17,391 nucleotides of DNA from Trichomonas tenax (lineage: Eukaryota > Parabasalia > Trichomonadida > Trichomonadidae): NCBI GenBank assembly GCA_023091735.1, contig JALKBU010001062.1, forward strand, positions 1 to 17,391. The letters run 5' to 3'. Below the pieces are notes generated by a model. It was not told the DNA's origin. It worked only from the letters and a program-made list of their open reading frames with translations, and searched no databases. Numbering within the stretch: position 1 is the stretch's first letter; each line of letters begins with the position of its first letter. This document shows positions 7,536 to 16,060 of this stretch, one piece after another. Position numbers and translations under genes: made by a program.

Positions 7536-9247
7536 GTCCAGGCCTTCCTTTCGGAACATATGATGTTGTTATCTCGGCCAAAGACGATGCAAATCTTGTT
7601 TCAATATATAACGTTACAAAGAAGCTTCAAGTTGTTGATCCAAATAACCCACTAAGGCCGATCAAGGAGATTGGTAACATCACAGACATCAGTGATAAAC
7701 TTGGATTATCAAGCAATGCATGCTTCGATCTTCAGTACATTGGCCCAACAGGAAAGAAGCAATTCACAGCAGCCAACATGGAAGGTTATTATCTCGGATA
7801 CAGACTGTACACAGACGGACAGCCAGGAGAAACGAAACTCGTCAAGCACAGTGAATTGTCAACGTCCACCACAAATGAAGTCACTGTCACATATCGCTCT
7901 CAGTACGATCCAATCACTGGATACTTGCAGCTTATTTATGAGGTCACCAATGATGGATACTTCTCACAGACAATCGATCTCAGTGTTGCCGTTGATACAC
8001 AGCTTTCTATGGATACTGAGACAACATTGCTTAAGACACGTCCAGATGGAAGAGGCTTCGTCATTAGTGATTCAGGAACAAATGCTCATATGACATTCTT
8101 CACGAGAGATTTCAGTTCATTCCCGAATGTCGATGCAATGTATCTCAACATTTGGTACAGAGGCGATGACTACAATGAACTTTCAATTAATCAGCTTCCA
8201 TTCTTTTTGGATCACCAATCAGATTCAATTACAGGAGATGCTGTTTTCTCATTCTCATGGATTAAGAAAGAGATCTTGCCAGGCACAAAGGTAACATTTG
8301 GTATTCATGTCGCTCCAGATGATGAAGTTCCAACACCAACCAGAATTATTGATTTAACACAAAAGAAGCCATATTATAGTAGCTCTGATGATATCATTAT
8401 CAAGCTTCAAGTTGAAGATGGTGATCCTGGAGAGACAATAACAGTTGATCTCGAAATCAACGGCGTTGCAGACAGTGAAATGTTCATAACATCTCTTAAC
8501 ACAAAATCGCATACAATCACTAGGAGTAAGCCAGTCGGTGCTGCGATTGTTTTCAGATATAAGGTTCTGGCTCATGATAATAATGAGAGACATGTTTCCA
8601 ACCTTATCGATGTTACATTACCTGTCACCAGACGACCTGCGCTTGAGCTGAGAGTCGAAGCCTTAAAGTTAGCATAATATACCGATAATCCATTAATAAG
8701 AGTAACTGGTACTGTATCTGACGAAACCCGCGGCGTTGTCAAGTGCAGATTTGATAACGGAAGAAATATCACTGTCACTAATTTTGAAGGACTTGATTAC
8801 GGATTTAATAAATGGGTCGAAATTCCACGCCAGATTGTTTCAGGAAAGGATCATACCCTCCACGTTTTGGCCGAAGATGAACTTGGAGTACGTGCATCAA
8901 CATCTTACGATTGGCCATTCAGATACATTACTCTAATCCCACCACATCTCTACAAGGCTGGCTTCAGCGTGAAGAAGGCCACAGCCAACCAGAGAGTGAA
9001 TGCCTATGGAGTTATTAACGATGACATCTCTGGATTTGATGTATTCCTTCAAGTCAGATTTGATAAGGCTGGAAAATTCGTTGAAATCGGCAGATTTATG
9101 TTGCCAGGATCACTTACACCGTTTGCTCTCTACTACCAAATCCCATCCACTCTTTCTCCTGGAGTCCACACTGTTGAATTCAAGGCACGTGATATCGATA
9201 ACTTGCAATCCACAGAAACAATCAAAACAACAATTATGCTCGAGTGA
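7536..9247 (+). pseudogene. Fragment of a large extracellular beta-sandwich (Bap-like/Ig-like) surface protein
   Basis: The same frame as the transporter continues for about 570 codons with soluble, beta-rich, threonine/aspartate-rich sequence, starting near PGLPFGTYDVVISAKDD. It ends at TGA 9245-9247. Features include a possible galactose-mutarotase-like or beta-sandwich region (TDGQPGETKLVKHSEL, LQLIYEVTNDGYFSQTIDLS, FDLQYIGPTGKKQF) followed by Ig-like modules. The phrase KPYYSSSDDIIIKLQVEDGD and the later YTDNPLIRVTGTVSDE look like repeats of one module. TAA at 8675-8677 interrupts after LELRVEALKLA and the module goes on in frame. Such modules are typical of giant trichomonad surface proteins. 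The N-terminus with signal peptide and the usual C-terminal membrane anchor are absent, so this is a fragment. Base composition is richer in GC than the flanks, as for real coding sequence here. Confidence 0.7.
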
Positions 9248-9330
9248 TAACAATTCATTTAAACATCATTTTTTTGTCAAACACATATCTTTAACATTTA
9301 CAAACAGGAAATATAACTAAATTAGTTGAA

Positions 9331-10026
9331 TCAACGGAGTTCTTTGTATGCATCGCTGACGTAGCGTTGATGCTGCTGATCAATGAGTGATCGCAGTTCA
9401 TTTTCTTGGTTCTTGAGTTCCATCAATGTGTTTTCGAGTTGCTGCTTCATCATTTCGCGCTCATTGACCTGCTGCACAAGAGACTCGATTTGAAAGTTGA
9501 TGCTGTTGGACTTTCTGGCGATGATATCCATACGATTCGAAAGTATCGCTTTCTCATTTCGAATACTTTGCTTCAAATAGTATTTCTTTGCGAGCTCTGT
9601 ATTCTCATTCTGTAGTATCCGAATTTGGTCGATTAAATCGTTTATTTCGATATTATATTTTTGAAGATTTTTATCTGATTTGTATGATTGTGATTTATAT
9701 GTCTTTTGTCTTGATTTTAACTCTGCAAGAAAGTCTTGATATTTGTCAATCTTCTTTTTAAGTTTTTCATTCGAATTTGATTTTTCATTTGAAAGCTTCT
9801 TATTCTGATTCAGTAATTTCTTAATATCCTCCATATCATTAGTTAGATGTACATTTTCATTACATAGTTTTGTTGTTTCTCCTTGAATTGAGCTAATTTT
9901 TGATTGATTTTGCTTAATTTCATTGTTTATTTTTGATAGCTGTGTCTGCAAGTCATTGATGAGTACTATTTGGTTTGATATTTCGAACTCTTTCTGCTTT
10001 AGATCAATTTTTAACTTTACTATCAT
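9331..10026 (-). CDS. Coiled-coil protein, function unknown
   Basis: 231 residues from ATG at 10024-10026 to TGA at 9331-9333. Almost the whole length is predicted coiled coil by eye, rich in Lys, Glu, Asn, Gln and Leu in heptad-like spacing (KLKIDLKQKEFEISNQIVLI, later LENTLMELKNQENELRSLI). It has no membrane segment or known catalytic motif. It may be a cytoskeletal or scaffold protein, which are abundant in trichomonads, but no family is recognised. It is convergent with the surface-protein fragment (83 bp between stops) and divergent from prefoldin subunit 1 (197 bp between start codons). No good Inr lies upstream on its strand. The C-terminus RYVSDAYKELR looks natural, so it is probably complete. 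Confidence 0.75.
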   Translation of the reverse strand: MIVKLKIDLKQKEFEISNQIVLINDLQTQLSKINNEIKQNQSKISSIQGETTKLCNENVHLTNDMEDIKKLLNQNKKLSNEKSNSNEKLKKKIDKYQDFLAELKSRQKTYKSQSYKSDKNLQKYNIEINDLIDQIRILQNENTELAKKYYLKQSIRNEKAILSNRMDIIARKSNSINFQIESLVQQVNEREMMKQQLENTLMELKNQENELRSLIDQQHQRYVSDAYKELR

Positions 10027-10050
10027 TTCTATTAAACGTTCGCTAAATTT

Positions 10051-10177
10051 TTGACAAATAAAGTTTAGAATTTGACAAATAAAAATTATAATGCCGTGTA
10101 AATTCGTTTATTGCCATGTAAATTACTTATTTCTTGAAGTGTAAATAAAGATTTTGCATGAAATTTTGACATGTAAA
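10051..10177. promoter_or_regulatory. Array of six TTGACATGTAAA-like motifs in a divergent promoter
   Basis: Copies, all readable on the + strand: ttgacaaataaa 10051-10062 and 10072-10083; atgccgtgtaaa 10091-10102; ttgccatgtaaa 10111-10122; ttgaagtgtaaa 10134-10145; ttgacatgtaaa 10166-10177. Start-to-start spacings are 21, 19, 20, 23 and 32 bases, about two or three helical turns, and a partial copy TTGCATGAAA sits in the last, longer gap. The full motif is nearly palindromic around ACATGT. The row fills the spacer between the start codons of the coiled-coil gene and prefoldin subunit 1, so it is probably a bidirectional control region bound by a DNA-binding protein. That function is inferred. 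Confidence 0.6.
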
Positions 10178-10196
10178 ATCCGTTTATCAAAAAATG

Positions 10197-10204
10197 TCAT
10201 TTTT
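10197..10204 (+). promoter_or_regulatory. Inr-like element of the prefoldin gene
   Basis: TCATTTTT fits the first eight positions of the trichomonad Inr (TCAYTWYT). A start at A10199 gives a 25-base leader and lies 22 bases after the last motif of the upstream array. Confidence 0.45.
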
Positions 10205-10223
10205 TATTTCGAACAGAGTTTAA

Positions 10224-10598
10224 ATGAGTGTTCGTATTCAACTTCCTGATGAACAGATGAAGCAGTACATGAAGCTCCACGCAGAGGACGAGCACCTCGG
10301 TGACAACCTCAACAAGTTCTCTGCGCAATTAGATTTAGAATTACGTCAGCGCCGCACGAAATATCTCACCCGCCACGAGATAAGTAAGCTTGATGCGTCT
10401 GTTCCTGTCTACCAGGTATGCGGAAAGGCCTTCATTCTCGATAATGTTCCAAATACATTGAAAACTCTTCGTCAAAACTTAGCTCAGACTGACAAGAACA
10501 TTCTTACGATTAAGAAGACTGGAATTTACATCCAATCTCAGAAAGATGCAATCAAGTCTCAGATAAACGAGCTCCTTAAGCCCTACCTCAAGCAGTAA
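10224..10598 (+). CDS. PFDN1: Prefoldin subunit 1 (beta-type prefoldin)
   Basis: 124 residues, close to the 122 of human prefoldin subunit 1. The architecture is beta-type: an N-terminal helix (residues about 8-48, DEQMKQYMKLHAEDEHLGDN), a central beta-hairpin region with VPVYQVCGKAFILDN (family: MYEGVGRMFIL) at about 60-75, and a C-terminal coiled-coil helix (TLKTLRQNLAQTDKN onward) ending KPYLKQ. Prefoldin is a cytosolic hexamer that delivers unfolded actin and tubulin to the chaperonin CCT. Start ATG 10224 is supported by an upstream Inr-like TCATTTTT at 10197. The stop TAA at 10596-10598 is followed by GCTTTT. No disruption is seen. Subunit 1 is favoured over the other beta subunits because of the GKAFIL motif and length. 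Confidence 0.85.
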   Translation: MSVRIQLPDEQMKQYMKLHAEDEHLGDNLNKFSAQLDLELRQRRTKYLTRHEISKLDASVPVYQVCGKAFILDNVPNTLKTLRQNLAQTDKNILTIKKTGIYIQSQKDAIKSQINELLKPYLKQ

Positions 10599-11807
10599 GC
10601 TTTTGCATCCATGGGCTTGTTACACCGATATGTTGCAACAAAAATTTCAATTTCATAATAATATTTTTTTTCAAATCGACAAAAAATAATGACAACTGGG
10701 TAGTTGCTACATACTCCCAAATCCATGAATGGGTAAAGAAATATTCGATTTAATAAAAATTACGAAATTTCAATGATTTGTACATGTAAAATGGCACCGT
10801 ATGAAGCTTTTACTGATTCCTTTTTACTTCATACATTAAGTTGATATGATCGAAAAAAAACTTGAACATTTTTTCTAGTTATAACAATCTGAAAACCTTG
10901 CCTATTTGACAACATCATCTCCTATGACATGTGAACATTTTCGCAACATCAAATAAAGAATTTTGCTTGATTTCAAAAATATCCGAAAAACTTTTTTAAA
11001 AAAAATGAATATTTCTCGTTTTACTTTAAATTTTCATTATTCTCAAATAGCAATTAATGGATTGATAGTTATTTTAGATATCGCATAGAAATGTGTTCTT
11101 AATCACCCATTTGCTAAATATTTAATAAATTTATTTGATTGATAATCAGTTTCAAATCCTTTGAACATAAGGCCTTCAAAACGCTGGTACTTCTAAGTGA
11201 TGTTGCTTTTCAATTCTTTAATGGATTGATGAATTGTTTATTGCTAAAAATATTGTTGCTATTTGAACGTTGAAAGCTCCTCAGTATATTTAAGAGTTAA
11301 TTTTTTATATATGAAAGAGAGTATTTCATTCGATTCGAATAATGTACGAATTTGGAAATACAACAATGTCTAACTTTCGAATTCTCAATGATATCAGATA
11401 GGCAAAGCATTTTTATACATATTTTGATGATTTATCCATTCGATTTCAAATACAATTCAATTCCAAAACGATAAATGTGTGGTTATGGAAAACTCTTTAG
11501 AACACATCAGCTCTGGACCGAGTGTATGCGAACAAATACATATTTCACACTATTTGTCAATGAAATCAAATTCCAAATCATATCTAATAAAAGATGTCTA
11601 TTGGCATCAATCACAGCCTGCCAGGGCCATCCCAACATAGCCGTCCAGTGGTTACCACCATTCACACATTAAAAAATCATCAAATCGGAATTATTCCAAA
11701 CTGAAGATCCCTTTTCACTCCATATATAGCTTTTTCATAGATAGAAAAGCCTATACCTAGAAGGAAATCGAAATATATAATTTTTTGAGTTTTTTTCCAA
11801 AAATCAT
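10599..11807. other. AT-rich spacer, no supported gene
   Basis: Two further copies of the ACATGTAAA-like motif lie just after prefoldin: TTGTACATGTAAA at 10778-10790 (one extra base) and ATGACATGTGAA at 10924-10935. The only frame above 60 codons, 11475-11672 (MCGYGKLFRTHQLWTECMRT), has no Inr and no recognised domain; it is left uncalled. The rest is homopolymer-rich AT sequence. Confidence 0.5.
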
Positions 11808-11898
11808 TTGTCCCTAGTCCCCCTCAGGCCATGGCTTATATACTGCGCGTAAAAGAAGCGAAAGGGACAATCTCGACGTGTTACTAGCTATCGTCCCG
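11808..11898. promoter_or_regulatory. GTCCC motifs upstream of ARPC1
   Basis: Three GTCCC cores occur in a locally GC-richer stretch: TTGTCCCT at 11808-11815, its reverse complement AGGGACAA at 11863-11870, and TCGTCCCG at 11891-11898. The last is 8 bp upstream of the Inr. The first two form an 8-base perfect inverted pair. They may be upstream activator sites; this is inference from position and recurrence. Confidence 0.4.
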
Positions 11899-11905
11899 AA
11901 AACCG

Positions 11906-11918
11906 TCACTTTTCATTA
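11906..11918 (+). promoter_or_regulatory. Perfect trichomonad Inr of ARPC1
   Basis: TCACTTTTCATTA matches TCAYTWYTCATTA at all 13 positions. Transcription from A11908 gives a 24-base leader to ATG 11932. It also shows that the upstream in-frame ATG at 11878 lies outside the mRNA. Confidence 0.85.
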
Positions 11919-11931
11919 TAAATTATTTATT

Positions 11932-13050
11932 ATGGCATACCCACTCGATCTTGTTGACGCCCCGATCTCATGCCATGCATGGAATAAGGATAACAGTATG
12001 CTCGCCATGTGCCCGAACAACGGTGACCTTTTAATTTACAAAGTTACTGGAAAGAAATTCGAGTTAGTCGACACACTCTCAGAACACACACAAGTCATTT
12101 CATCTGTTGACTGGTGCCACGTAACAGATAAAATTGTCACATGCTCCCATGATAGAAATGCCTACGTTTGGACATACGATGCGAAGGATAAGACATGGCG
12201 CAGAGATCTCGTTATCCTGAAGTTGAAGCGTGCTGCAACATACGTTAGATGGCTTCCAGACGGAAATTCGTTCATGGTTGCAACAGGAACAAACAAGGCT
12301 CGTGTTTGCACATACGACACTAAGGAAAACATGTGGAAGTCTCGCACAATCAACCACAAGGCTCCAACAGGTCTCGTTCTCGACATTATGCCAGACGGAG
12401 TTCACTTCATCCTTTCTGCCACAGATCGCCGCTGCTACTACTTGACAACAGACGAAGATGAGGCTTACCAGCTCGGCAAGGCCGCTAAGAAGGACAAGAG
12501 CGGTAAGGACTCAAAGAAGCCGATTTTCGTTGTCGATTCATTCCAGTCCCAGGGCTGGGCAAACTGCTGCGCAATCTCCCCATCCGGTGAGTGGGTCGCT
12601 TACTCTTCTCAGGATGCTTACATCCGCTTCGTCAAGAAGGAGGAATTCGGTGTTAAGGATCCTCCAGTTCATAAAATCAACATCAACGGTCTTCCACTCC
12701 TCTCAATCGCCTTCCTCAGTGAGACAGCTCTCATCGGCGCTGGTTTCGACTGCCAACCACGTCTCTTCTACCTCGATGGCGCTGAGTGGGTTGATCTTGG
12801 CCTCATCGACACAGCTGAAATGCGCGATTCCTCCAGCGGTGCTGCTAAGGGCGGCCTTGCATCCAAGATGGCTGCATTCGGCGGCAAGGCTCAGAAAGCT
12901 GCTGGAGCTGGACAGACAATCCACAACAACATTATCCTCGGAATCCGCCTTCGTCAGGATGCCTTCACAACATGCTCCAACGATGGCAGGATTGGCATTT
13001 GGCCATATGATGCCCTCAAGAAGTGTTTCAATGGCAAGAAACTCTTCTAA
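11932..13050 (+). CDS. ARPC1: Arp2/3 complex WD40 subunit ARPC1 (p40/p41)
   Basis: 372 residues, the same length as animal and fungal ARPC1. ATG 11932 is chosen because the protein then begins MAYPLDLVDAPISCHAWNKD, matching the family start (MAYHSF...PISCHAWNKD), and a perfect Inr lies just upstream. WD-repeat blades are visible throughout: AMCPNNGDLLIYKV; IVTCSHDRNAYVWTYD; RRDLVILKLKRAATYVRWLP; WANCCAISPSGEWVAYSSQD; LLSIAFLSETALIGAGFDCQ; and FTTCSNDGRIGIWPYDALK. A loop insert at about residues 300-330 (SSSGAAKGGLASKMAAFGGK) corresponds to the Arp2-contacting insert of other ARPC1 proteins. It is part of the seven-subunit complex that nucleates branched actin, used in trichomonads for amoeboid adhesion. 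The stop TAA is followed by A, forming TAAA, the trichomonad polyadenylation-type signal. Codon use is GC-richer than the flanks, as in a highly expressed gene. Confidence 0.97.
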   Translation: MAYPLDLVDAPISCHAWNKDNSMLAMCPNNGDLLIYKVTGKKFELVDTLSEHTQVISSVDWCHVTDKIVTCSHDRNAYVWTYDAKDKTWRRDLVILKLKRAATYVRWLPDGNSFMVATGTNKARVCTYDTKENMWKSRTINHKAPTGLVLDIMPDGVHFILSATDRRCYYLTTDEDEAYQLGKAAKKDKSGKDSKKPIFVVDSFQSQGWANCCAISPSGEWVAYSSQDAYIRFVKKEEFGVKDPPVHKININGLPLLSIAFLSETALIGAGFDCQPRLFYLDGAEWVDLGLIDTAEMRDSSSGAAKGGLASKMAAFGGKAQKAAGAGQTIHNNIILGIRLRQDAFTTCSNDGRIGIWPYDALKKCFNGKKLF

Positions 13051-13432
13051 AATGAATTGATTTGCGATCTATAATACCTTTTAAGTAAAATTACTTTTAT
13101 TTTAACCCCGTTAAAAATTTGGTTTAAATTGCTCCATTTTTCTTTCTTCTCTCTTTCCAATTCATCAACTCAGTCGAAAGATCTCACTCACATAGGAGAA
13201 ATCTGACCAATTCCAGATTGTCCAGTTTTTATGAAAATTTTATAAGTGAGGTGATATGAACATCAAAATATATTTTACATGACAAAAATATTGTAAATCG
13301 TCCATTTTCCCTAAAACATTAAATAGGCAATCAGTAATTTATAAAGGTATTTTCAATTTTAGATCAAAAAAGCTCATTTCAGATTTTGATAAAATATATA
13401 AAACAACAACGAACTTTAACAGCTCGCGTAAT
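13051..13432. other. Spacer downstream of ARPC1
   Basis: No gene. On the minus strand there is one copy of the spacer motif, TTGTCATGTAAA, at 13274-13285 (plus strand TTTACATGACAA). The start of the spacer is pyrimidine-rich (TTTTTCTTTCTTCTCTCTTT, 13136-13155). Confidence 0.45.
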
Positions 13433-13742
13433 ATGTCAATAGGTGGAGATGAAGTGAACCATAATGATGCGGATACATCTTATTATGAATATTTTATCTG
13501 GTTTTTAAAATTTCAACCATTTATATCCATAAATCATACAATAAGTTCGAAAACAATCGCAAATCATATACAATAGTCAATAATTCAAGAAATTCATACC
13601 AACAATGAAAATCACAACATAGATTATCATAATCCACATTGGTCGTGGCCATAACTCATCTAAACACCAGCCTTGGATCGAAAAACATGCAATCGACAGA
13701 GAATTATCTTCCAAAAACTTGTTAGGTTGTAAAACCATGAAA

Positions 13743-13927
13743 GGGAAAAATAACCTCTTTGAAAGTCACGATTTTTTCTAGAACTAATACTTCTAGGCAA
13801 GAAGGCGAACTATTCGTAGCGGATATCGGAATTATTTTCTGTGCTGCATCTGTTTCAATTGTCAAACACATAGTATACCCTCTACGTCACTTAGATAATT
13901 TTAATATTACTTTCAAAATATGTGTTT
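13743..13927 (+). repeat. Left terminal inverted repeat (185 bp)
   Basis: Reads GGGAAAAATAACCTCTTTG onward to AAAATATGTGTTT. It is the inverse of 14917-15101 with four mismatches. The open frame 13759-13947 inside it is a by-product of the repeat. Confidence 0.9.
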
Positions 13928-14179
13928 TTAGCAAATTATATTGTTGAACAATTTCTTATGTCATTGGTCGATATATTTATGTACTGTTTGATCGCAATTA
14001 TATATATAAATCGAATGAAATATTTACACTGGAAAAAAGTACCTCTCAAAATTTTCAAAATTGCAATATTTGAACATAAAGTACCATTATTGGAGGAAAC
14101 TGTTTAAATGTTTTTCTCTGTGGATGACACTTATTAATTATGTCGCATGAATGCTTAATAATTCCGTATATATTTGGCA

Positions 14180-14199
14180 CAAGAAGAATATTCTTCTTG
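14180..14199. repeat. 20-bp perfect palindrome inside the element
   Basis: CAAGAAGAATATTCTTCTTG equals its own reverse complement with no spacer. Position is about 250 bp inside the left inverted repeat. It could form a cruciform or bind a dimeric protein. Confidence 0.8.
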
Positions 14200-14529
14200 A
14201 ATTTAGAACAGAATTAAGAGACTTGATAAGATTGCATCACAAAAATAATGCAACAATACGTTGATATTTGATATTTAAGTTCATAATTATATACATTGAA
14301 TTCGATTTCTAAATACAATACAATATAAACACACCTTTTATTTATTGCAATATTTCATACCAAGAAATAACATACTTTGCAAATGCAATTTAGGAATGAT
14401 GATAAATCAATGAATAATCCATAAAAATTGAAAATGAATTAGAAAATAAGAAAATTTTAAGATGACAATATAGGTAAAACAATTTTTTTTTTCATATAAT
14501 TGTCAAAAAATAGCATCTTACAAAAGGCT

Positions 14530-14582
14530 TGTTTTCAGTTACTTTGTAGTGACTGAGCGTGTTTTCAGCTACTTTGTAATGA
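14530..14582 (+). repeat. Two 23-bp direct repeats, 30-bp period
   Basis: tgttttcagttactttgtagtga (14530-14552) is repeated at 14560-14582 with two differences (ttac to ctac, tagt to taat), separated by 7 bases. A short tandem duplication inside the element. Confidence 0.75.
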
Positions 14583-14916
14583 AGTTGGACATAAATAATA
14601 ATTATGTCACTTTTCTTCCGCCAAATAATGTTTTCGATAATTTTACTTCTAATATATTATCATAATGATTTTTTACCCGAAAACGTTTTGTTTAACGATG
14701 TTTTTTTACAAAATTCATTTTGAAATTGTTGATTATATTCATAAAAGAGGCATAAGTTTCGATAACACATATGTATCTGCCTTTTGGAAGCTATTGGTGC
14801 ATCTTATTCAAGAATATTTTAAATATTTAAAATTATTGCAACATATTAATGCTATATCTGATTGAACACAATTAAATCTCTAGCCTATGTATACATATTT
14901 TTAAAATTTAAGTTTC

Positions 14917-15101
14917 AAACACATATTTTGAAAGTAATATTAAAATTATCTAAGTGACGTAGAGGGTATACTATGTGTTTGACAATTGAAACAGACGCAG
15001 CACAGAAAATAATTCCGATATCCGCTACGAATAGTTCGCCCTCTTGCCTAGAATTATTAGTTCTTGAAAAAATCGTGACTTTCAAAGAGGTTATTTTTCC
15101 C
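14917..15101 (-). repeat. Right terminal inverted repeat (185 bp)
   Basis: Inverse of 13743-13927. The minus-strand open frame 14915-15190 crosses its outer border into flanking DNA, which shows the frame is accidental. Confidence 0.9.
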
Positions 15102-15268
15102 ACAATGAAATTAAACAAAAAGGTTCTATAAAATGGCTTAGCTTGGCGAAAGGCAGCATATATTATAGTGCCGAAAGCCAATAACCCCAACTTTATTGGA
15201 ATCAGAAGTGTTCACTAAAAACATGTAATATGTGCATGCATCTATGTATATTGTCGTCTCCGAAATGA

Positions 15269-16052
15269 TTTCGTGAATTTATAAATTAAGATACTGAACA
15301 ATTATTCAATTAGGAGTTTGTAATATTTGTAATACGTTACTATGTTGTCGGCATGTGATATATTTATAATAAATATTGCTATTTACTCAATAATAAACTG
15401 ATATCAAATTGTTAATTATAATATGAAACGATATTATATATGTTTGACACTACAACTATGTATGGAATCACATAAAAGTTATATTTGCCCATACATGTTT
15501 GATCTGGTTTTGACCTCCAGAGTTGATACACTTCTTTGGAATCAAATTAAAATCTTAAAAGAAAACAGCCCAATATTTCGTGCCCATGCTCCATTTATAA
15601 AACAACGAAATTTATACAATGACAAAATAAATGACTGAGGGTTGTTCAAAAAGAGAGAAATTTTTTTTGAGAAAGCGTTCGTCCAAAAATCTTTTGAAGA
15701 ATTATCTTCATATAAGACGATAAAGCTATAGACAATAAGAAGAAATTTTTAAAGGGAAAAAATTGGAATTAGATTGTAAAAAGTGGTCAGCCGTGATGTA
15801 CAATATGTTCTCAGTGTGATTATGATATAAAAATTTTTATTGAAATTAAATGCAAAAAGTGAAAATTTTGGCATATTTTAATAGCTTGTAGAAGGGGATC
15901 TCAAAATATCCGAAAAAGTTGCTCAGTAATACAATCGATAATTGTGAAAACAAACAATAAGCGCAATTTTTATAAAAATAAAATGTACTCTCTAAGTAGT
16001 GGCCAACTATCACAGAATTGGAATATCAATTGTCTCAACTTTTTTGAAATTC
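15269..16052. other. AT-rich spacer between the two elements
   Basis: One 71-codon frame at 15423-15638 (MKRYYICLTLQLCMESHKSY) has no Inr and no recognised domain and is not called. The rest is AT-rich with no repeat or RNA gene seen. Confidence 0.45.
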
Positions 16053-16060
16053 AAAAATTA
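16053..16060 (+). repeat. Left target-site duplication copy (AAAAATTA)
   Basis: Identical to 16435-16442. It extends to nine bases (CAAAAATTA) if the preceding C is counted. AT-rich, so coincidence is possible, but it sits exactly at the edge of the inverted repeats. Confidence 0.55.

Larger units (their letters stand above)
13743..15101. mobile_element. Non-autonomous Mutator-like DNA element (long TIR, 9-bp target duplication)
   Basis: 1,359 bp. The ends are 185-bp inverted repeats (13743-13927 and 14917-15101) differing by four substitutions by eye, about 98% identity. They start GGGAAAAATAACC on the left. Immediately outside are accatgaaa (13734-13742) and acaatgaaa (15102-15110), an 8-of-9 direct repeat as expected from a 9-bp target duplication. 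Long terminal repeats and 9-bp duplications are the hallmark of the Mutator superfamily, which is known in trichomonads. The 989-bp interior holds no transposase; the longest frame is 66 codons (14665-14865) with no recognised motif. The near-identity of the arms implies a fairly recent insertion that depends on a transposase elsewhere. Confidence 0.8.
13433..15268 (+). pseudogene. Possible unrecognised gene interrupted by the 13743-15101 element
   Basis: From ATG 13433 the frame starts MSIGGDEVNHNDADTSYYEY and runs 47 codons to TAG 13574. It then continues through TAA codons to the insertion point at 13742. If one copy of the 9-bp duplication and the element are removed in thought, the frame goes straight on at 15111 (IKQKGSIKWLSLAKG) to TAA and later TGA 15266-15268, about 155 codons in all with five internal TAG/TAA stops. 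No domain is recognised and no Inr precedes it. Composition is protein-like, but chance cannot be excluded. Confidence 0.22.

Noticed and set aside
11475..11672. 65-codon frame upstream of ARPC1
   Set aside because: No initiator, no recognised motif, and length within chance for one open stretch in this window.
11878..11931. Upstream start codon for ARPC1
   Set aside because: It precedes the perfect Inr at 11906-11918, so it is outside the predicted mRNA, and the extra residues have no counterpart in the family.
12100..13060. Overlapping frames on both strands inside ARPC1
   Set aside because: They are shadows of the strongly codon-biased ARPC1 gene and resemble no protein.
13759..15190. 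Two similar small proteins on opposite strands (13759-13947 and 14915-15190)
   Set aside because: Their similarity is only the inverted repeat of the mobile element read twice, and one frame continues past the element border into unrelated DNA.
15102..15220. Reverse-transcriptase-like phrase (WRKAAYIIVPKANNPNF) right of the element
   Set aside because: Only about 20 residues, bounded by stops, with no YxDD or other polymerase motif nearby.
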